Assembly (NCBI GenBank): GCA_012518685.1
Contig: JAAYRQ010000138.1
Coordinates: 1-32,085 of the forward strand
Length of the DNA: 32,085 nt
Direction: 5' to 3'
Source: Syntrophomonadaceae bacterium
Lineage (GTDB): Bacteria; Bacillota; Syntrophomonadia; Syntrophomonadales; Syntrophomonadaceae
Notes under the pieces: generated by a model
The model's input: only the letters and a program-made list of their open reading frames with translations
Database searches by the model: none
What the model was told of the DNA's origin: nothing
Program-made: the position numbers and the translations under genes
Part shown: positions 1 through 9,502 of the stretch, one piece after another
Layout: each line of letters opens with the position of its first letter
Position numbering within the stretch: the stretch's first letter is position 1

Positions 1-72
1 CTTTATTAATGAAGAGTATAACATTTTGCTAAAATGCTTACAAATTAAGATTGTCCCATAATAATTAAGTAT

Positions 73-114
73 AAAAAAATGGATAAAAGTTACGACCTTT
101 ATCCATTTTGAAAA
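73..114 (-). terminator. Rho-independent terminator downstream of the uspA-like gene
   Basis: Perfect inverted repeat aaaatggataaa / tttatccatttt (76-87 / 98-109), flanked by an A-run on the left, which is a U-tract on the - strand. Confidence 0.8.
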
Positions 115-116
115 AA

Positions 117-554
117 CTATTTTATGACTAGAACTGGCAGATTGACTAATCTAGTTACTTTATCAGTAACACTACCTAGGGCTAATTCTTGGAATTTGTT
201 AAGCCTTCTGCTGCCCATAATTATTAGATCAAAGTCTCCCTCATTGTCAACTAGGTCTAAGATTAAGGAAGCTGGATCCCCGCCTGCCCTTTTAATCTCA
301 TTAGGAATATTTAATGTATCAAGTTTTTCTGCAAACTGTTTAAGGGTGATTAAGGAATTGCCCCTTTTCTCATCTAATTTTTCTTGATATGAAAGCTTGG
401 TAACATCTAAATCAGAAGTATTATAAACATTAAACACTACAATTTCACTAATCTGTCCCACCTGAAATAATTCTATCGCTTTTTGTGCTGCCCGCTCTGA
501 TTGTTCTGAATTGTCCACCGCTAGCAATACTTTTTTAAAAATAGGATTGCTCAA
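117..554 (-). CDS. Universal stress protein, UspA family
   Basis: 145 aa; 'KKVLLAVDNSEQSERAAQKAIEL' N-terminus and 'DLIIMGSRRLNKFQELALGSVTDKVTRLVNLPVLVIK' C-terminus match the Usp G-2X-G-9X-G(S/T) region. TTG start with upstream gggggt RBS. Confidence 0.9.
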   Translation of the reverse strand: MSNPIFKKVLLAVDNSEQSERAAQKAIELFQVGQISEIVVFNVYNTSDLDVTKLSYQEKLDEKRGNSLITLKQFAEKLDTLNIPNEIKRAGGDPASLILDLVDNEGDFDLIIMGSRRLNKFQELALGSVTDKVTRLVNLPVLVIK

Positions 555-685
555 AATTATTACCCCCTCAAATATTATTTTATTTTTATAATCTTTTTGG
601 TTAATCTGATAGTAATTATAGCAAACTTGACTATATACTTAAAATATATAAACTAGATTTTAGTATGTTTGGGGAGGTTTTTTAT

Positions 686-1486
686 ATGTCGGGCAAATTA
701 CGGGTAATAGTAACAGGGGTTTTAGGAAAAATGGGTCTAGAAACTGTACGAGCTATTAGTCAAGATGAAGGGCTAGAATTAGTTGGGGTAGTAGATGTAA
801 GGGGTAAGTATGAACCTATAGCAAGTATTATTAGTGGGATTAAGGAAGATATTACAATTGCTAATGATTTGGAAGCGGTAATAAAAGATACTAAGCCTGA
901 TATAATGGTAGATTTCACCAATCCCCAAGCGGTATTTAATAATGCTAAAACCGCCTTAAAAAATAAGATTATTCCCATTATAGGTACTACTGGTCTTAAT
1001 GATGTTGAATTAAATCAATTAGAAAGGTTAGCTCTAGAAAATGATATAGGGATAGCTATAATACCAAACTTTGCTATCGGAGCGGTCTTGATGATGAAAT
1101 TTGCCAAAGAGGCAGCAGGGTATTTTCCTGATGTGGAAATAATCGAGATGCATCATGATCAGAAGATGGATGCACCGTCTGGCACTGCCATTAAAACTGC
1201 GGAAATGATTAGTGAGAACCGTCCTATTAGGACGCCTAAAAACATTAGGGAATACGAAAAGATAGCAGGTTCCCGTGGTGGCGATCTTAATCAAATTCGC
1301 ATACATAGTGTAAGGCTACCTGGTTTTGTAGCCCATCAAGAAGTAATTTTTGGCGGCTTGGGACAAACTTTAAGAATAAAACACGACTCTATTGATAGAA
1401 TTGGTTTTATGCCAGGAGTAATTATGGTTATTAAAAAAATGGCCACTCAAAAAGGCTTAATCTATGGCATGGAAAACTTGATGTAG
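686..1486 (+). CDS. dapB: 4-hydroxy-tetrahydrodipicolinate reductase
   Basis: Motifs 'VTGVLGKMGLETVRAI' and 'EMHHDQKMDAPSGTAIKTAEMI'. The ORF track starts at 665, but the RBS ggggagg (671-677) lies inside that extension, so ATG 686 is the more likely start. Confidence 0.95.
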   Translation: MSGKLRVIVTGVLGKMGLETVRAISQDEGLELVGVVDVRGKYEPIASIISGIKEDITIANDLEAVIKDTKPDIMVDFTNPQAVFNNAKTALKNKIIPIIGTTGLNDVELNQLERLALENDIGIAIIPNFAIGAVLMMKFAKEAAGYFPDVEIIEMHHDQKMDAPSGTAIKTAEMISENRPIRTPKNIREYEKIAGSRGGDLNQIRIHSVRLPGFVAHQEVIFGGLGQTLRIKHDSIDRIGFMPGVIMVIKKMATQKGLIYGMENLM

Positions 1487-1540
1487 CTTAATATTTTTAT
1501 TCATATTCTAACTATAAAATCATAGTTTTTCTGAATTCTA

Positions 1541-1567
1541 AGGGTGTATGTCATACACCCTTTTTTC
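1541..1567 (+). terminator. Rho-independent terminator after dapB
   Basis: gggtgta-tgtca-tacaccc followed by a T-run. Confidence 0.85.
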
Positions 1568-1680
1568 ATGGTATTTATTTCTTAGGCTTTAATTTGGGGC
1601 TTTTAAAGGGGTATATTTATCTAAATCAAACATTTCGCTCAATTTTATGTGTAAGGATGTCAATAGATTGTAAGTACAAG

Positions 1681-1709
1681 CACCGCGATAAAGAGTTATA
1701 CATATAATG
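1681..1709 (+). promoter_or_regulatory. Candidate sigma-K-type promoter for dpaAB
   Basis: CACC (1681-1684), 16-nt spacer, CATATAATG (1701-1709), compared with sigma-K consensus mACm-N16/17-CATAnnnTA (one mismatch). Lies between the dapB terminator and the dpaA RBS. Confidence 0.5.
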
Positions 1710-1748
1710 CTATTAATTGTAGCTAATTCGTAATCAAAAGGGGGAGTA

Positions 1749-2666
1749 TTGGTGAATTCAGTACTTTCAAGAATTAAAACTGCCGTTGTAGGGGGAGATG
1801 AACGAGAACTAATATTGCTTTCTGATTTAATTTCAAAGGGAGTTAAAGTTACAGTAACTGGTTTTCCCAAAGAAAAAATACCTAATAATGCTAGCTATGT
1901 CAGCACTGTAGCTGAAGCCTGCAAAAATGCAAATGTTCTAATATTGCCTGTGCCAGGAGTCAATGCTGATAAGGTAATTAGGGCTGTATATGCAAGTGAA
2001 GAGTTAATTTTAACTGAACAAGATATTAGTAGCTTAGCTCCTAATGCTCTAATAATTATAGGGCGTGCCCGTCCTTTTTTAAGGGAATGGTCTGAAAAAT
2101 ACCATATAAAATTATTAGAAATTATAGAAATGGATGAGGTGGCAATCTTGAACTCTATTCCTACTGCCGAGGGGGCTATACAAATTGCTATGGAGGAAAC
2201 AGCTATTACAATTCATAATAGCAAAATTTGCGTAGTAGGTTTTGGTCGAGTAGGCCTTACTTTGGCTAGAGCTTTAAAGGCACTAGGTGCCGAGGTAATT
2301 GTAGTTACTAATTCTAGTAATGAAGAGGCTAGGGCTTTTGAAATGGGCTGCCATACTGATAATCTAGAAAATCTAGCTAAGATTTTGCCTAACTTAGATA
2401 TATGTTTTAATACTATTCCACACTTAGTGCTTAACAAAATGGTATTACAGCATGCGAACCGAGATATGGTTATTATAGACTTGGCTACTGAGCCTGGAGG
2501 AACTGATTTTGAAGCGGCCAACATTTTAGGTATAAAGGCTATATTAGCTCCAGGTCTTCCAGGTAAGGTTGCCCCTATTTCTGCAGGAAAAGTCCTAGTT
2601 AATACTATACCCCGCCTAATTATCAAGGAAATGTCTATGATAGATAAAGGTTTACTTTTAGGATAA
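1749..2666 (+). CDS. dpaA: Dipicolinate synthase subunit A (SpoVFA)
   Basis: 'NSIPTAEGAIQIAMEETAITIHNSKICVVGFGRVGLTLARALKALGAEV' and 'APGLPGKVAPISAGKVLVNTIP' match SpoVFA. Followed by SpoVFB. The start could be TTG 1749 or GTG 1752. Confidence 0.93.
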   Translation: MVNSVLSRIKTAVVGGDERELILLSDLISKGVKVTVTGFPKEKIPNNASYVSTVAEACKNANVLILPVPGVNADKVIRAVYASEELILTEQDISSLAPNALIIIGRARPFLREWSEKYHIKLLEIIEMDEVAILNSIPTAEGAIQIAMEETAITIHNSKICVVGFGRVGLTLARALKALGAEVIVVTNSSNEEARAFEMGCHTDNLENLAKILPNLDICFNTIPHLVLNKMVLQHANRDMVIIDLATEPGGTDFEAANILGIKAILAPGLPGKVAPISAGKVLVNTIPRLIIKEMSMIDKGLLLG

Positions 2667-2686
2667 TAGGGAGGTGTTATTTAGTA

Positions 2687-3292
2687 GTGAATAAGCTTAA
2701 AGAGGCTCGCTTAACTGGAGTTAGAATTGGAATAGTAATAACTGGTTCCCACTGTACAGTTGATGAAGTAATTCCCCAGTTCATATTACTAAAAAATGAG
2801 GGTGCCATATTATATCCAATATTTTCTTATACTGTAGATGAAACAGATAATAGATTTTATGATGTTTTAGAACTGAAAAGGGTAATTAAAGATATTACAG
2901 AACAGCCCATTATTAATACTATTGTAGGTGCTGAACCTATCGGACCAAAACATTTATTAGATATAGTTATTATTGCCCCAGCCACAGGTAATACGATTGC
3001 CAAATTAGCTAATGGCATTGTGGATACCCCTGCATTAATGGCAGCAAAAGCACAGTTAAGAAACCAAAGACCAGTAGTAATTGCGGTATCGAGTAATGAT
3101 GCTCTAAGTCTAAATGCCAAGAATATAGGCACATTGTTGAGTATGAAGCATATATATTTTGTACCTTTTAGGCAAGATAATCCTATAGAAAAGGCTAATT
3201 CTCTAGTATCTGCTATGGAAAAAATACCAGATACAATAGTTAATGCTCTGCAAGGTAAGCAAATTCAACCTGTTATATTAGGTCCTTGCTAA
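2687..3292 (+). CDS. dpaB: Dipicolinate synthase subunit B (SpoVFB), flavoprotein-like
   Basis: 201 aa; 'RIGIVITGSHCTVDEVIPQFILLKNEGAILYPIFSYTVDETDNRF' and 'DIVIIAPATGNTIAKLANGIVDTPALMAAKAQLRNQRPVVIAVSSNDAL'. Downstream of dpaA. Confidence 0.93.
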   Translation: MNKLKEARLTGVRIGIVITGSHCTVDEVIPQFILLKNEGAILYPIFSYTVDETDNRFYDVLELKRVIKDITEQPIINTIVGAEPIGPKHLLDIVIIAPATGNTIAKLANGIVDTPALMAAKAQLRNQRPVVIAVSSNDALSLNAKNIGTLLSMKHIYFVPFRQDNPIEKANSLVSAMEKIPDTIVNALQGKQIQPVILGPC

Positions 3293-3296
3293 TTTC

Positions 3297-3326
3297 TTGA
3301 GACTAGTATCGTTAGTATGCTAAAAT
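3297..3326 (+). promoter_or_regulatory. Candidate sigma-A promoter for asd-dapG-dapA
   Basis: TTGAGA (3297-3302), 18-nt spacer, TGC TAAAAT (extended -10; TAAAAT 3321-3326). Confidence 0.55.
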
Positions 3327-3360
3327 AATCGTTAGATATTTTTTTCAGGAGGTCGTTCTT

Positions 3361-4377
3361 GTGTCTAGAGGAGTTAAATTAGCAATAGTAGGAGCAACTG
3401 GAGCAGTGGGTCAAGAAATGATGCAAATTTTAGAAGAAAGGAATTTACCATTAGAGGAATTAATATGTTTAGCTGCACCTTCAGAGGTGGGAACTAAGCT
3501 ATCATTTAAAGGTGAAACGATTATCGTACAAAGTGCTGATGAAAAAGTATTTAAAGCTGCAGATATAGCACTTTTTGCAGTAGAAACTGATATTAGTAAC
3601 AAGCTGGCACCTTTAGCCCAGAAAAATAATTGTTTGGTGATAGATAACAGCAATGCTTTTCGCTTAGCAGAGGGAGTACCCTTAGTAGTACCAGAAGTTA
3701 ATGCTAGAGATATTAAAGACCATAAGGGCATTATAGCTAGTCCCAATTGTTCTACTATTATTATGGTGGTAGCTATTAATCCTATTTATGAAAAATACGG
3801 TTTGAAGAGAGTAATTGTTTCAACATATCAAGCTGTATCTGGTGCAGGGGTAGCTGGAATAGAGGAGCTTGATACCCATATTAAAACATACCAAGCTGGC
3901 CAAAAACCGATACCAAAAACTTTCCAACATCCCATATCTTTTAATGTAATTCCTCATATCGATGTTTTTGTAGAAGATGATTACACTAAGGAAGAAATGA
4001 AAATGGTATATGAAGCAAGGAAGATTATGCATGCGCCAGAACTTAGAATTTCCGCAACGGCTGTTCGGGTTCCAGTATATAGGAGCCATTCTGAAGCCAT
4101 TACCTTAGATTTAGAAAGCCCCGCTACTGTTGCTGAAGTTAAAGAACTCTTAGCCAATGCTCCAGGCATTATAGTTCAAGATGATATTACTAATAATATT
4201 TATCCAATGCCTTTATACGCTTCTAATACTGATGAAGTATATGTAGGCAGAATAAGGACAGATATATCAGGTGATAATAGTATTGCTTTGTGGGTAGCAG
4301 CAGATCAAATTAGAAAAGGTGCAGCTACTAATACTATTCAAATAGCGGAGGAAGTAATTGCGAAAAACCTTTTTTAA
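3361..4377 (+). CDS. asd: Aspartate-semialdehyde dehydrogenase
   Basis: 'AIVGATGAVGQEMMQILEERNLP', 'IIASPNCSTIIMVVAINPI', 'RISATAVRVPVYRSHSEAITLDLE'. GTG start with aggagg RBS. Confidence 0.95.
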   Translation: MSRGVKLAIVGATGAVGQEMMQILEERNLPLEELICLAAPSEVGTKLSFKGETIIVQSADEKVFKAADIALFAVETDISNKLAPLAQKNNCLVIDNSNAFRLAEGVPLVVPEVNARDIKDHKGIIASPNCSTIIMVVAINPIYEKYGLKRVIVSTYQAVSGAGVAGIEELDTHIKTYQAGQKPIPKTFQHPISFNVIPHIDVFVEDDYTKEEMKMVYEARKIMHAPELRISATAVRVPVYRSHSEAITLDLESPATVAEVKELLANAPGIIVQDDITNNIYPMPLYASNTDEVYVGRIRTDISGDNSIALWVAADQIRKGAATNTIQIAEEVIAKNLF

Positions 4378-4392
4378 AAGAAGGTGAATTAT

Positions 4393-5610
4393 TTGAAAAT
4401 AACCGTCCAAAAGTATGGCGGAACTTCGTTGGCAACCCCAGAATTGAGGGCTAAGGTCTGCGATATAATTAGGAACTCGGTTGATGATGGATATAATGTA
4501 GTAGTGGTGGTGTCAGCTATAGGGAGAGATAAAGATCCTTATGCAACTGATACCTTACTCAATTTGGCTAGGTCTATTAATCCTTTAATATCTAATCGAG
4601 AATTAGATTATTTAATGGCTTGTGGTGAAACTATATCAGGGATAATTTTGGCTGCTCAGTTAGCTACATTAGGGCTAGAGACCCAATTTCTTAACGGTGA
4701 GCAAGCTGGGATAGTAACTGATGGCAATTATGGTGATGCTCATATTTTATATGTAAATAAAGAAAGAATTGTTAATGCATTAAATCAAGGGGTTATTCCT
4801 ATTGTGGCAGGATTTCAAGGGGTTAGTGAAACTGGCGAATTAACTACTTTGGGTAGGGGTGGTAGTGATACTACTGCTAGTGCTTTAGGGGTGGCTTTAA
4901 ATGCGGATTTTATAGATATATTTACCGATGTCGAAGGGGTTATGACTGCTGATCCTAGAATTGTGGATAATGCCCGACTATTAAATGAAATAACTTATAA
5001 TGAAATATGCCAACTAGCTCACGATGGTGCCAAAATAGTCCATCCCCGAGCGATTGAAATAGCGATGAGGGCTAATATTCCTTTAAGGATTAGGTCAACT
5101 TTTAACCAAACTACGGGAACTTTAGTAACTAATAAAATGTCTAATGTTGATAATATTAGAATAATTAATGATACAATAGTAACAGGTGTAACTTACAGTT
5201 CTGATTTAAGCCAATTTAACATTAGTTTAGTTAAGGATAATGAAGGTAAGGGGCTTTTGGTTTTTAAGGCTTTAGCCCTAGCTAATATTAGTGTTGATTT
5301 TATAAATATTGGTACCAATGATATTAAATTTACCGTTCCTTATACCTTAACAAGTAAAACTGAAGCTGTATTAAAAAATATGGGCATATTACCCGAAGTA
5401 GAGCTTGGCTGTGCTAAAGTAGCCGTGGTTGGTGCGGCTATGATGGGGATACCAGGGGTTATGGCCAAGGTAATAGAGGCCTTAAGTAAAAAAGATATCC
5501 CGATTATACAATCTGGTGACTCTTATACTAATATCTGGTGTTTAATTAAAAAAGAGTATATGACTATAGCTATTAAAGCATTACATGATATATTTGAACT
5601 AGGAAAATAA
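4393..5610 (+). CDS. dapG: Aspartokinase, DapG type
   Basis: 'KITVQKYGGTSLATPELR', 'LGRGGSDTTASALGVALNADFIDIFTDVEGVMTADPRIV', C-terminal ACT domains. The track start (4384) overlaps the RBS aagaaggtg, so TTG 4393 is preferred. Confidence 0.93.
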   Translation: MKITVQKYGGTSLATPELRAKVCDIIRNSVDDGYNVVVVVSAIGRDKDPYATDTLLNLARSINPLISNRELDYLMACGETISGIILAAQLATLGLETQFLNGEQAGIVTDGNYGDAHILYVNKERIVNALNQGVIPIVAGFQGVSETGELTTLGRGGSDTTASALGVALNADFIDIFTDVEGVMTADPRIVDNARLLNEITYNEICQLAHDGAKIVHPRAIEIAMRANIPLRIRSTFNQTTGTLVTNKMSNVDNIRIINDTIVTGVTYSSDLSQFNISLVKDNEGKGLLVFKALALANISVDFINIGTNDIKFTVPYTLTSKTEAVLKNMGILPEVELGCAKVAVVGAAMMGIPGVMAKVIEALSKKDIPIIQSGDSYTNIWCLIKKEYMTIAIKALHDIFELGK

Positions 5611-5631
5611 AACATTGGTGGTGTTATATTA

Positions 5632-6510
5632 ATGGAATCAGTTCGTTTATTAACAGCTATGATTACCCCTTACGATGAGAATCTAGAAATAAACTATGAA
5701 AAAGCTGGAGAAATAGCTAATTATCTGGCTAGTAATGGCAGTGATGGGGTAATAGTATCAGGTACTACTGGTGAATCACCTGTATTAACTGGAGAAGAAA
5801 AATTACAATTGCTAGAAACAGTAAAAAAAGCGGCTGGAGATAAAATGCAGGTATGGTCTGGTACAGGAAGCAATAATACTAAGGAAACGATTAAACTTAG
5901 TCTAGAAGCAGAGAAATTAGGGGCTGACGGCATCATGTTAGTAACTCCTTACTATAATAAACCTAGCCAAGAAGGGCTGTATCAGCACTTTAAGGCTATT
6001 GCTTCTAAGCTTTCTCTTCCTGTAATGCTTTATAATGTGCCTGGTCGAACTAGCTCGAATCTTTTGCCAGAAACTGTGGCTAAGTTAGTGGAAATAGATA
6101 ATATAGTGGCAGTTAAAGAAGCCAGTGGGAATATGGATCAAGTATCTTTGTTAAAATCATTAATAGCAGATAGGGCTATGATTTATTCGGGTGATGATTC
6201 TTTAACTTTGCCTATTATGGCCTTAGGGGGGCAAGGTGTAGTTAGTATAGCTTCACATATTATCGGTAATGAGATTAAAGAAATGATTAGTCTTTTTGCT
6301 GCTGCTGAAGTTAATAAGGCTACCGAAATGCATATTAAGTTATTCCCTATATTCAGAGGTCTGTTCATAGCTTCTAATCCAGTACCCTTAAAAGAGTCCT
6401 TAAATCTTTTGGGTAAAGAGGTAGGTAACTTAAGATTGCCATTAACCAGTGCCTCCGATGAGGAAAGAGAATTTATAAAAAATCTTTTAAAAGAGCATAA
6501 TTTATTATAG
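5632..6510 (+). CDS. dapA: 4-hydroxy-tetrahydrodipicolinate synthase
   Basis: 'GSDGVIVSGTTGESPVLTGEEKLQLL', 'PYYNKPSQEGLYQHFKAIA', 'PVMLYNVPGRTSSNL', 'VAVKEASGNMDQV'. Confidence 0.96.
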   Translation: MESVRLLTAMITPYDENLEINYEKAGEIANYLASNGSDGVIVSGTTGESPVLTGEEKLQLLETVKKAAGDKMQVWSGTGSNNTKETIKLSLEAEKLGADGIMLVTPYYNKPSQEGLYQHFKAIASKLSLPVMLYNVPGRTSSNLLPETVAKLVEIDNIVAVKEASGNMDQVSLLKSLIADRAMIYSGDDSLTLPIMALGGQGVVSIASHIIGNEIKEMISLFAAAEVNKATEMHIKLFPIFRGLFIASNPVPLKESLNLLGKEVGNLRLPLTSASDEEREFIKNLLKEHNLL

Positions 6511-6536
6511 TTGTTATAAAATAATATGAATTTTAA

Positions 6537-6570
6537 GAGATAGCATAGCAGCTATCTCGTATTTTTTATT
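6537..6570 (+). terminator. Rho-independent terminator after dapA
   Basis: gagatagc-atagca-gctatctc followed by gtatttttta. Confidence 0.85.
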
Positions 6571-6601
6571 TATACATACAATAGCAAGGATAAACTTTGT
6601 G

Positions 6602-6630
6602 TTGTATATAAGAGACACATAGACTACAAT
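6602..6630 (+). promoter_or_regulatory. Candidate promoter for RNase J gene
   Basis: TTGTAT, 17-nt spacer, TACAAT (6625-6630). The -35 match is weak. Confidence 0.4.
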
Positions 6631-6681
6631 TATTAGATACGGATATTGTGCGGAAAAATTGAATATAAGGAGGTGTATTTG

Positions 6682-8343
6682 TTGTCTGAAGAATCCCGCA
6701 TTCAGATTATCCCCTTGGGCGGTATGGGGGAAATCGGCAAAAATATGATGGCCATCAGATATGCTGATACCATCATTGTTATTGATGCAGGGCTAATGTT
6801 TCCTGAAGATGAACTATTAGGCATAGATGTTGTAATTCCAGATATAACTTATTTAGTAGAAAACAAAGACAAGGTTAAGGCAATTCTTTTAACACATGGT
6901 CATGAGGATCATGTCGGTGCTCTACCCTATGTATTAAGAGAATTGAACACACCAGTATATGGAAGTAAATTGACCTTGGGCTTAGTAAGAGAAAAATTAA
7001 AAGATCATAACTTAAATAATGTTAAGCTAAATACAGTTAGACCTAGAGATATCGTGCGTATAGGTGAATTTGAGATTGAATTTATTAGGGTTAGTCATAG
7101 TATTCCTGATGCTATGGCGATCGCGGTTCATACCCCTATAGGGATAATTTTGCATACTGGTGATATTAAGCTAGATCAGACTCCCGTAGATGGGCAAATC
7201 GTTGATTTTCGTAAATTTGCAGAGTTAGGGGAAAAAGGTGTACTACTAATGGCTTCCGATAGCACTAATGCAGATAGACCTGGGTTTACTGCATCGGAAA
7301 AAATAGTAGGAAAGACATTTGACGAATTATTTGGTAAGTGTGAAGGCCGTATTATTGTAACTACTTTTGCTTCTAATGTTCATAGAATCCAGCAAGTGGT
7401 TACCACAGCAGAAAAATATAAACGCAAAGTGGCCATAGTAGGTCGCAGTATGATTAATAATGTCCGTATTTCTGTGGAATTAGGGTATATGCATATAGAA
7501 GATAATACTTTAATTGAAATGGAAGATATTAACAAGTATCCGCATAATGAAATTGTTATTGTTACTACTGGTTCCCAAGGTGAACCAATGTCTGCCTTAA
7601 CTAGAATGGCTACAGCTGATCATCGCTGGATAGGTATAGAGCCAGGTGATACGGTTATAATATCGGCTACTCCTATTCCTGGTAATGAAAAACTAGTATC
7701 CAAAACAGTTGATTTGTTATTTAAGCAGGGTGCCGAGGTTATTTATGAAAGAGATATGGGAGTGCATGTTTCAGGTCATGCTGCCCAGGAAGAATTAAAG
7801 ATTTTAATTAATCTTATTAGACCTAGGTATTTTTTACCTGTGCATGGTGAATATCGGCATTTGAAAAAACATGCAAAAATCGCTGAGAGTCTAGGTATTC
7901 CTCGCTCTCGTATATTTGTGCCAGATAATGGCCAGGTCATAGAAATTAGCCGTAAAAAAGCACTAATAACTAACAAAGTAACCGCTGGTAATGTATTAGT
8001 AGATGGCTTAGGTGTAGGTGATGTAGGTAATATAGTGTTAAGGGATAGAAAACAACTTTCCCAAGATGGTATTATGATAGTTGTAGTAACTATGGATAAA
8101 AATCTTGGGCGGGTAATAGCTGGTCCCGACATTGTTTCGAGGGGTTTTGTCTATGTCCGAGAATCGGAAGAATTAATCGAAGATGCTAAAACTAAGGTTA
8201 AAGAAGCCTTAGATATTTGTGAAAAGCGTAATATTACAGAATGGGCTGCTATCAAATCACAAGTAAGGGATAGGCTTAGTAAGCATTTATATGACAAGAC
8301 AGGCAGAAGACCTATGATACTTCCTATTATTATGGAAGTATAA
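6682..8343 (+). CDS. rnj: Ribonuclease J
   Basis: Metallo-beta-lactamase motif 'LLTHGHEDHVGALPY', beta-CASP region 'ASDSTNADRPGFTASE', 'PVHGEYRHLKKHAKIA'. RBS aaggaggtg at 6668-6676 supports TTG 6679/6682 rather than the track start 6646. Confidence 0.93.
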   Translation: MSEESRIQIIPLGGMGEIGKNMMAIRYADTIIVIDAGLMFPEDELLGIDVVIPDITYLVENKDKVKAILLTHGHEDHVGALPYVLRELNTPVYGSKLTLGLVREKLKDHNLNNVKLNTVRPRDIVRIGEFEIEFIRVSHSIPDAMAIAVHTPIGIILHTGDIKLDQTPVDGQIVDFRKFAELGEKGVLLMASDSTNADRPGFTASEKIVGKTFDELFGKCEGRIIVTTFASNVHRIQQVVTTAEKYKRKVAIVGRSMINNVRISVELGYMHIEDNTLIEMEDINKYPHNEIVIVTTGSQGEPMSALTRMATADHRWIGIEPGDTVIISATPIPGNEKLVSKTVDLLFKQGAEVIYERDMGVHVSGHAAQEELKILINLIRPRYFLPVHGEYRHLKKHAKIAESLGIPRSRIFVPDNGQVIEISRKKALITNKVTAGNVLVDGLGVGDVGNIVLRDRKQLSQDGIMIVVVTMDKNLGRVIAGPDIVSRGFVYVRESEELIEDAKTKVKEALDICEKRNITEWAAIKSQVRDRLSKHLYDKTGRRPMILPIIMEV

Positions 8344-8361
8344 AAAGCTATGATTATAGTT

Positions 8362-8396
8362 AACCCACCTTTTTAAAAAGGTGGGTTTTTTGTTTT
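8362..8396 (+). terminator. Rho-independent terminator after RNase J
   Basis: aacccacctttttaaaaaggtgggttttttg. Confidence 0.9.
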
Positions 8397-8478
8397 TCAT
8401 TCATGCATTATTTTTCTTTTTAAGGCAATTATAATAAAGAGAAATCTTAATTAGCTAGGAAAGGGGAAATATATAGTA

Positions 8479-9195
8479 ATGAAAAACGATTATGAGCCCT
8501 ATAATGATGATGATAATCAAGATATTTCACAAGCCCAAGGGATGGAAAATATTAAAGAATTTGGACAAATACAAATACCCTTATATAAAAGTGACATCCA
8601 CTGTCTTACTATAACAGGTCAAGTTGAAGGGCATATGGTTTTGCCACCTAATAATAAAACTACTAAATATGAGCATGTCATTCCTCAGTTAGTGGCCGTA
8701 GAAGAAAATCCCCAGATAAAAGGGCTCTTAGTAATCTTAAATACGGTAGGTGGGGATGTTGAAGCTGGTCTGGCTATTGCAGAAATGATTAGTAGCCTAT
8801 CCAAACCCAGTGTTTCCATTGTCGTAGGCGGGGGACATTCGATAGGTGCGTCTATTGCAGTAAGTGCGGATTATTCTTTTATTGCGCCTTCCGCTACTAT
8901 GACGATTCACCCTATTAGGCTAACAGGTTTAGTAATAGGAGTTCCCCAAACTTATGAATATCTGGATAAAATGCAGGAAAGAGTGGTTAAATTCGTGGTA
9001 GAACATTCCAATATTAGTGCGGAAAAGTTTAGAGAATTAATGTTTAGAACTGGTGAACTAGCAAGGGATATTGGTACGGTATTGGTGGGCAAAGATGCCA
9101 TTGAATGTGGTCTGATTGATCAAGTAGGGGGGATTAAAGAAGCGATTGATAAGATGCAAGAATTAAAGGGTGATAAGGGAGGTATTTTACAATGA
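8479..9195 (+). CDS. tepA: ClpP-fold serine protease, TepA/YmfB family
   Basis: '[83 protein letters not shown]'. Synteny with ylzJ and spoIIIE. Confidence 0.9.
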   Translation: MKNDYEPYNDDDNQDISQAQGMENIKEFGQIQIPLYKSDIHCLTITGQVEGHMVLPPNNKTTKYEHVIPQLVAVEENPQIKGLLVILNTVGGDVEAGLAIAEMISSLSKPSVSIVVGGGHSIGASIAVSADYSFIAPSATMTIHPIRLTGLVIGVPQTYEYLDKMQERVVKFVVEHSNISAEKFRELMFRTGELARDIGTVLVGKDAIECGLIDQVGGIKEAIDKMQELKGDKGGILQ

Positions 9196-9407
9196 TAGTA
9201 TATTTGCCCTATCCCTTTGAAGTCTGGGATTTACCTGTGGATAATTTAGTGAATATTAAATTAGCCTCGGGAGGTATCCTAACCGCAGAGTTACAAGAAT
9301 ATAATAAGCTGAAAGTAATAAGCATATCTAGCACTGATCCTAGTGATTATTTGAAAGATAATCTTATGCCAGGCAGTATTATTTCTTTAAATACAACAAT
9401 AGAATAA
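9192..9407 (+). CDS. ylzJ: YlzJ-like protein
   Basis: 71 aa, overlaps the tepA stop, '[12 protein letters not shown]', conserved position between tepA and spoIIIE. Confidence 0.75.
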   Translation: MIVYLPYPFEVWDLPVDNLVNIKLASGGILTAELQEYNKLKVISISSTDPSDYLKDNLMPGSIISLNTTIE

Positions 9408-9462
9408 ATTACCCATCAACCAGCTTTTTATCGTTAATACTACTTTTTTTTAATGGTCTGTA

Positions 9463-9471
9463 TGCTATAAT
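9463..9471 (+). promoter_or_regulatory. Extended -10 promoter for uppP
   Basis: TGC TATAAT with TATAAT at 9466-9471, about 32 nt before the ATG. Confidence 0.55.
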
Positions 9472-9502
9472 TTACAAGAATGATTTTATGGAGGAATAAT
9501 AA

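Noticed and set aside
124-387. Antisense ORF opposite uspA (and the other long antisense ORFs, e.g. 1034-1306, 2213-2626, 7776-8132, 11339-11896, 15823-16362, 19959-20333)
   Set aside because: Each overlaps a confidently identified gene on the opposite strand, lacks recognisable domains, and is explained by codon bias in the real gene.
665-685. N-terminal extension of dapB in the ORF track
   Set aside because: The Shine-Dalgarno sequence ggggagg lies inside the extension; translation more likely starts at ATG 686. The same logic applies to the extensions at 4384, 6646, 10416, 15851 and 16522.
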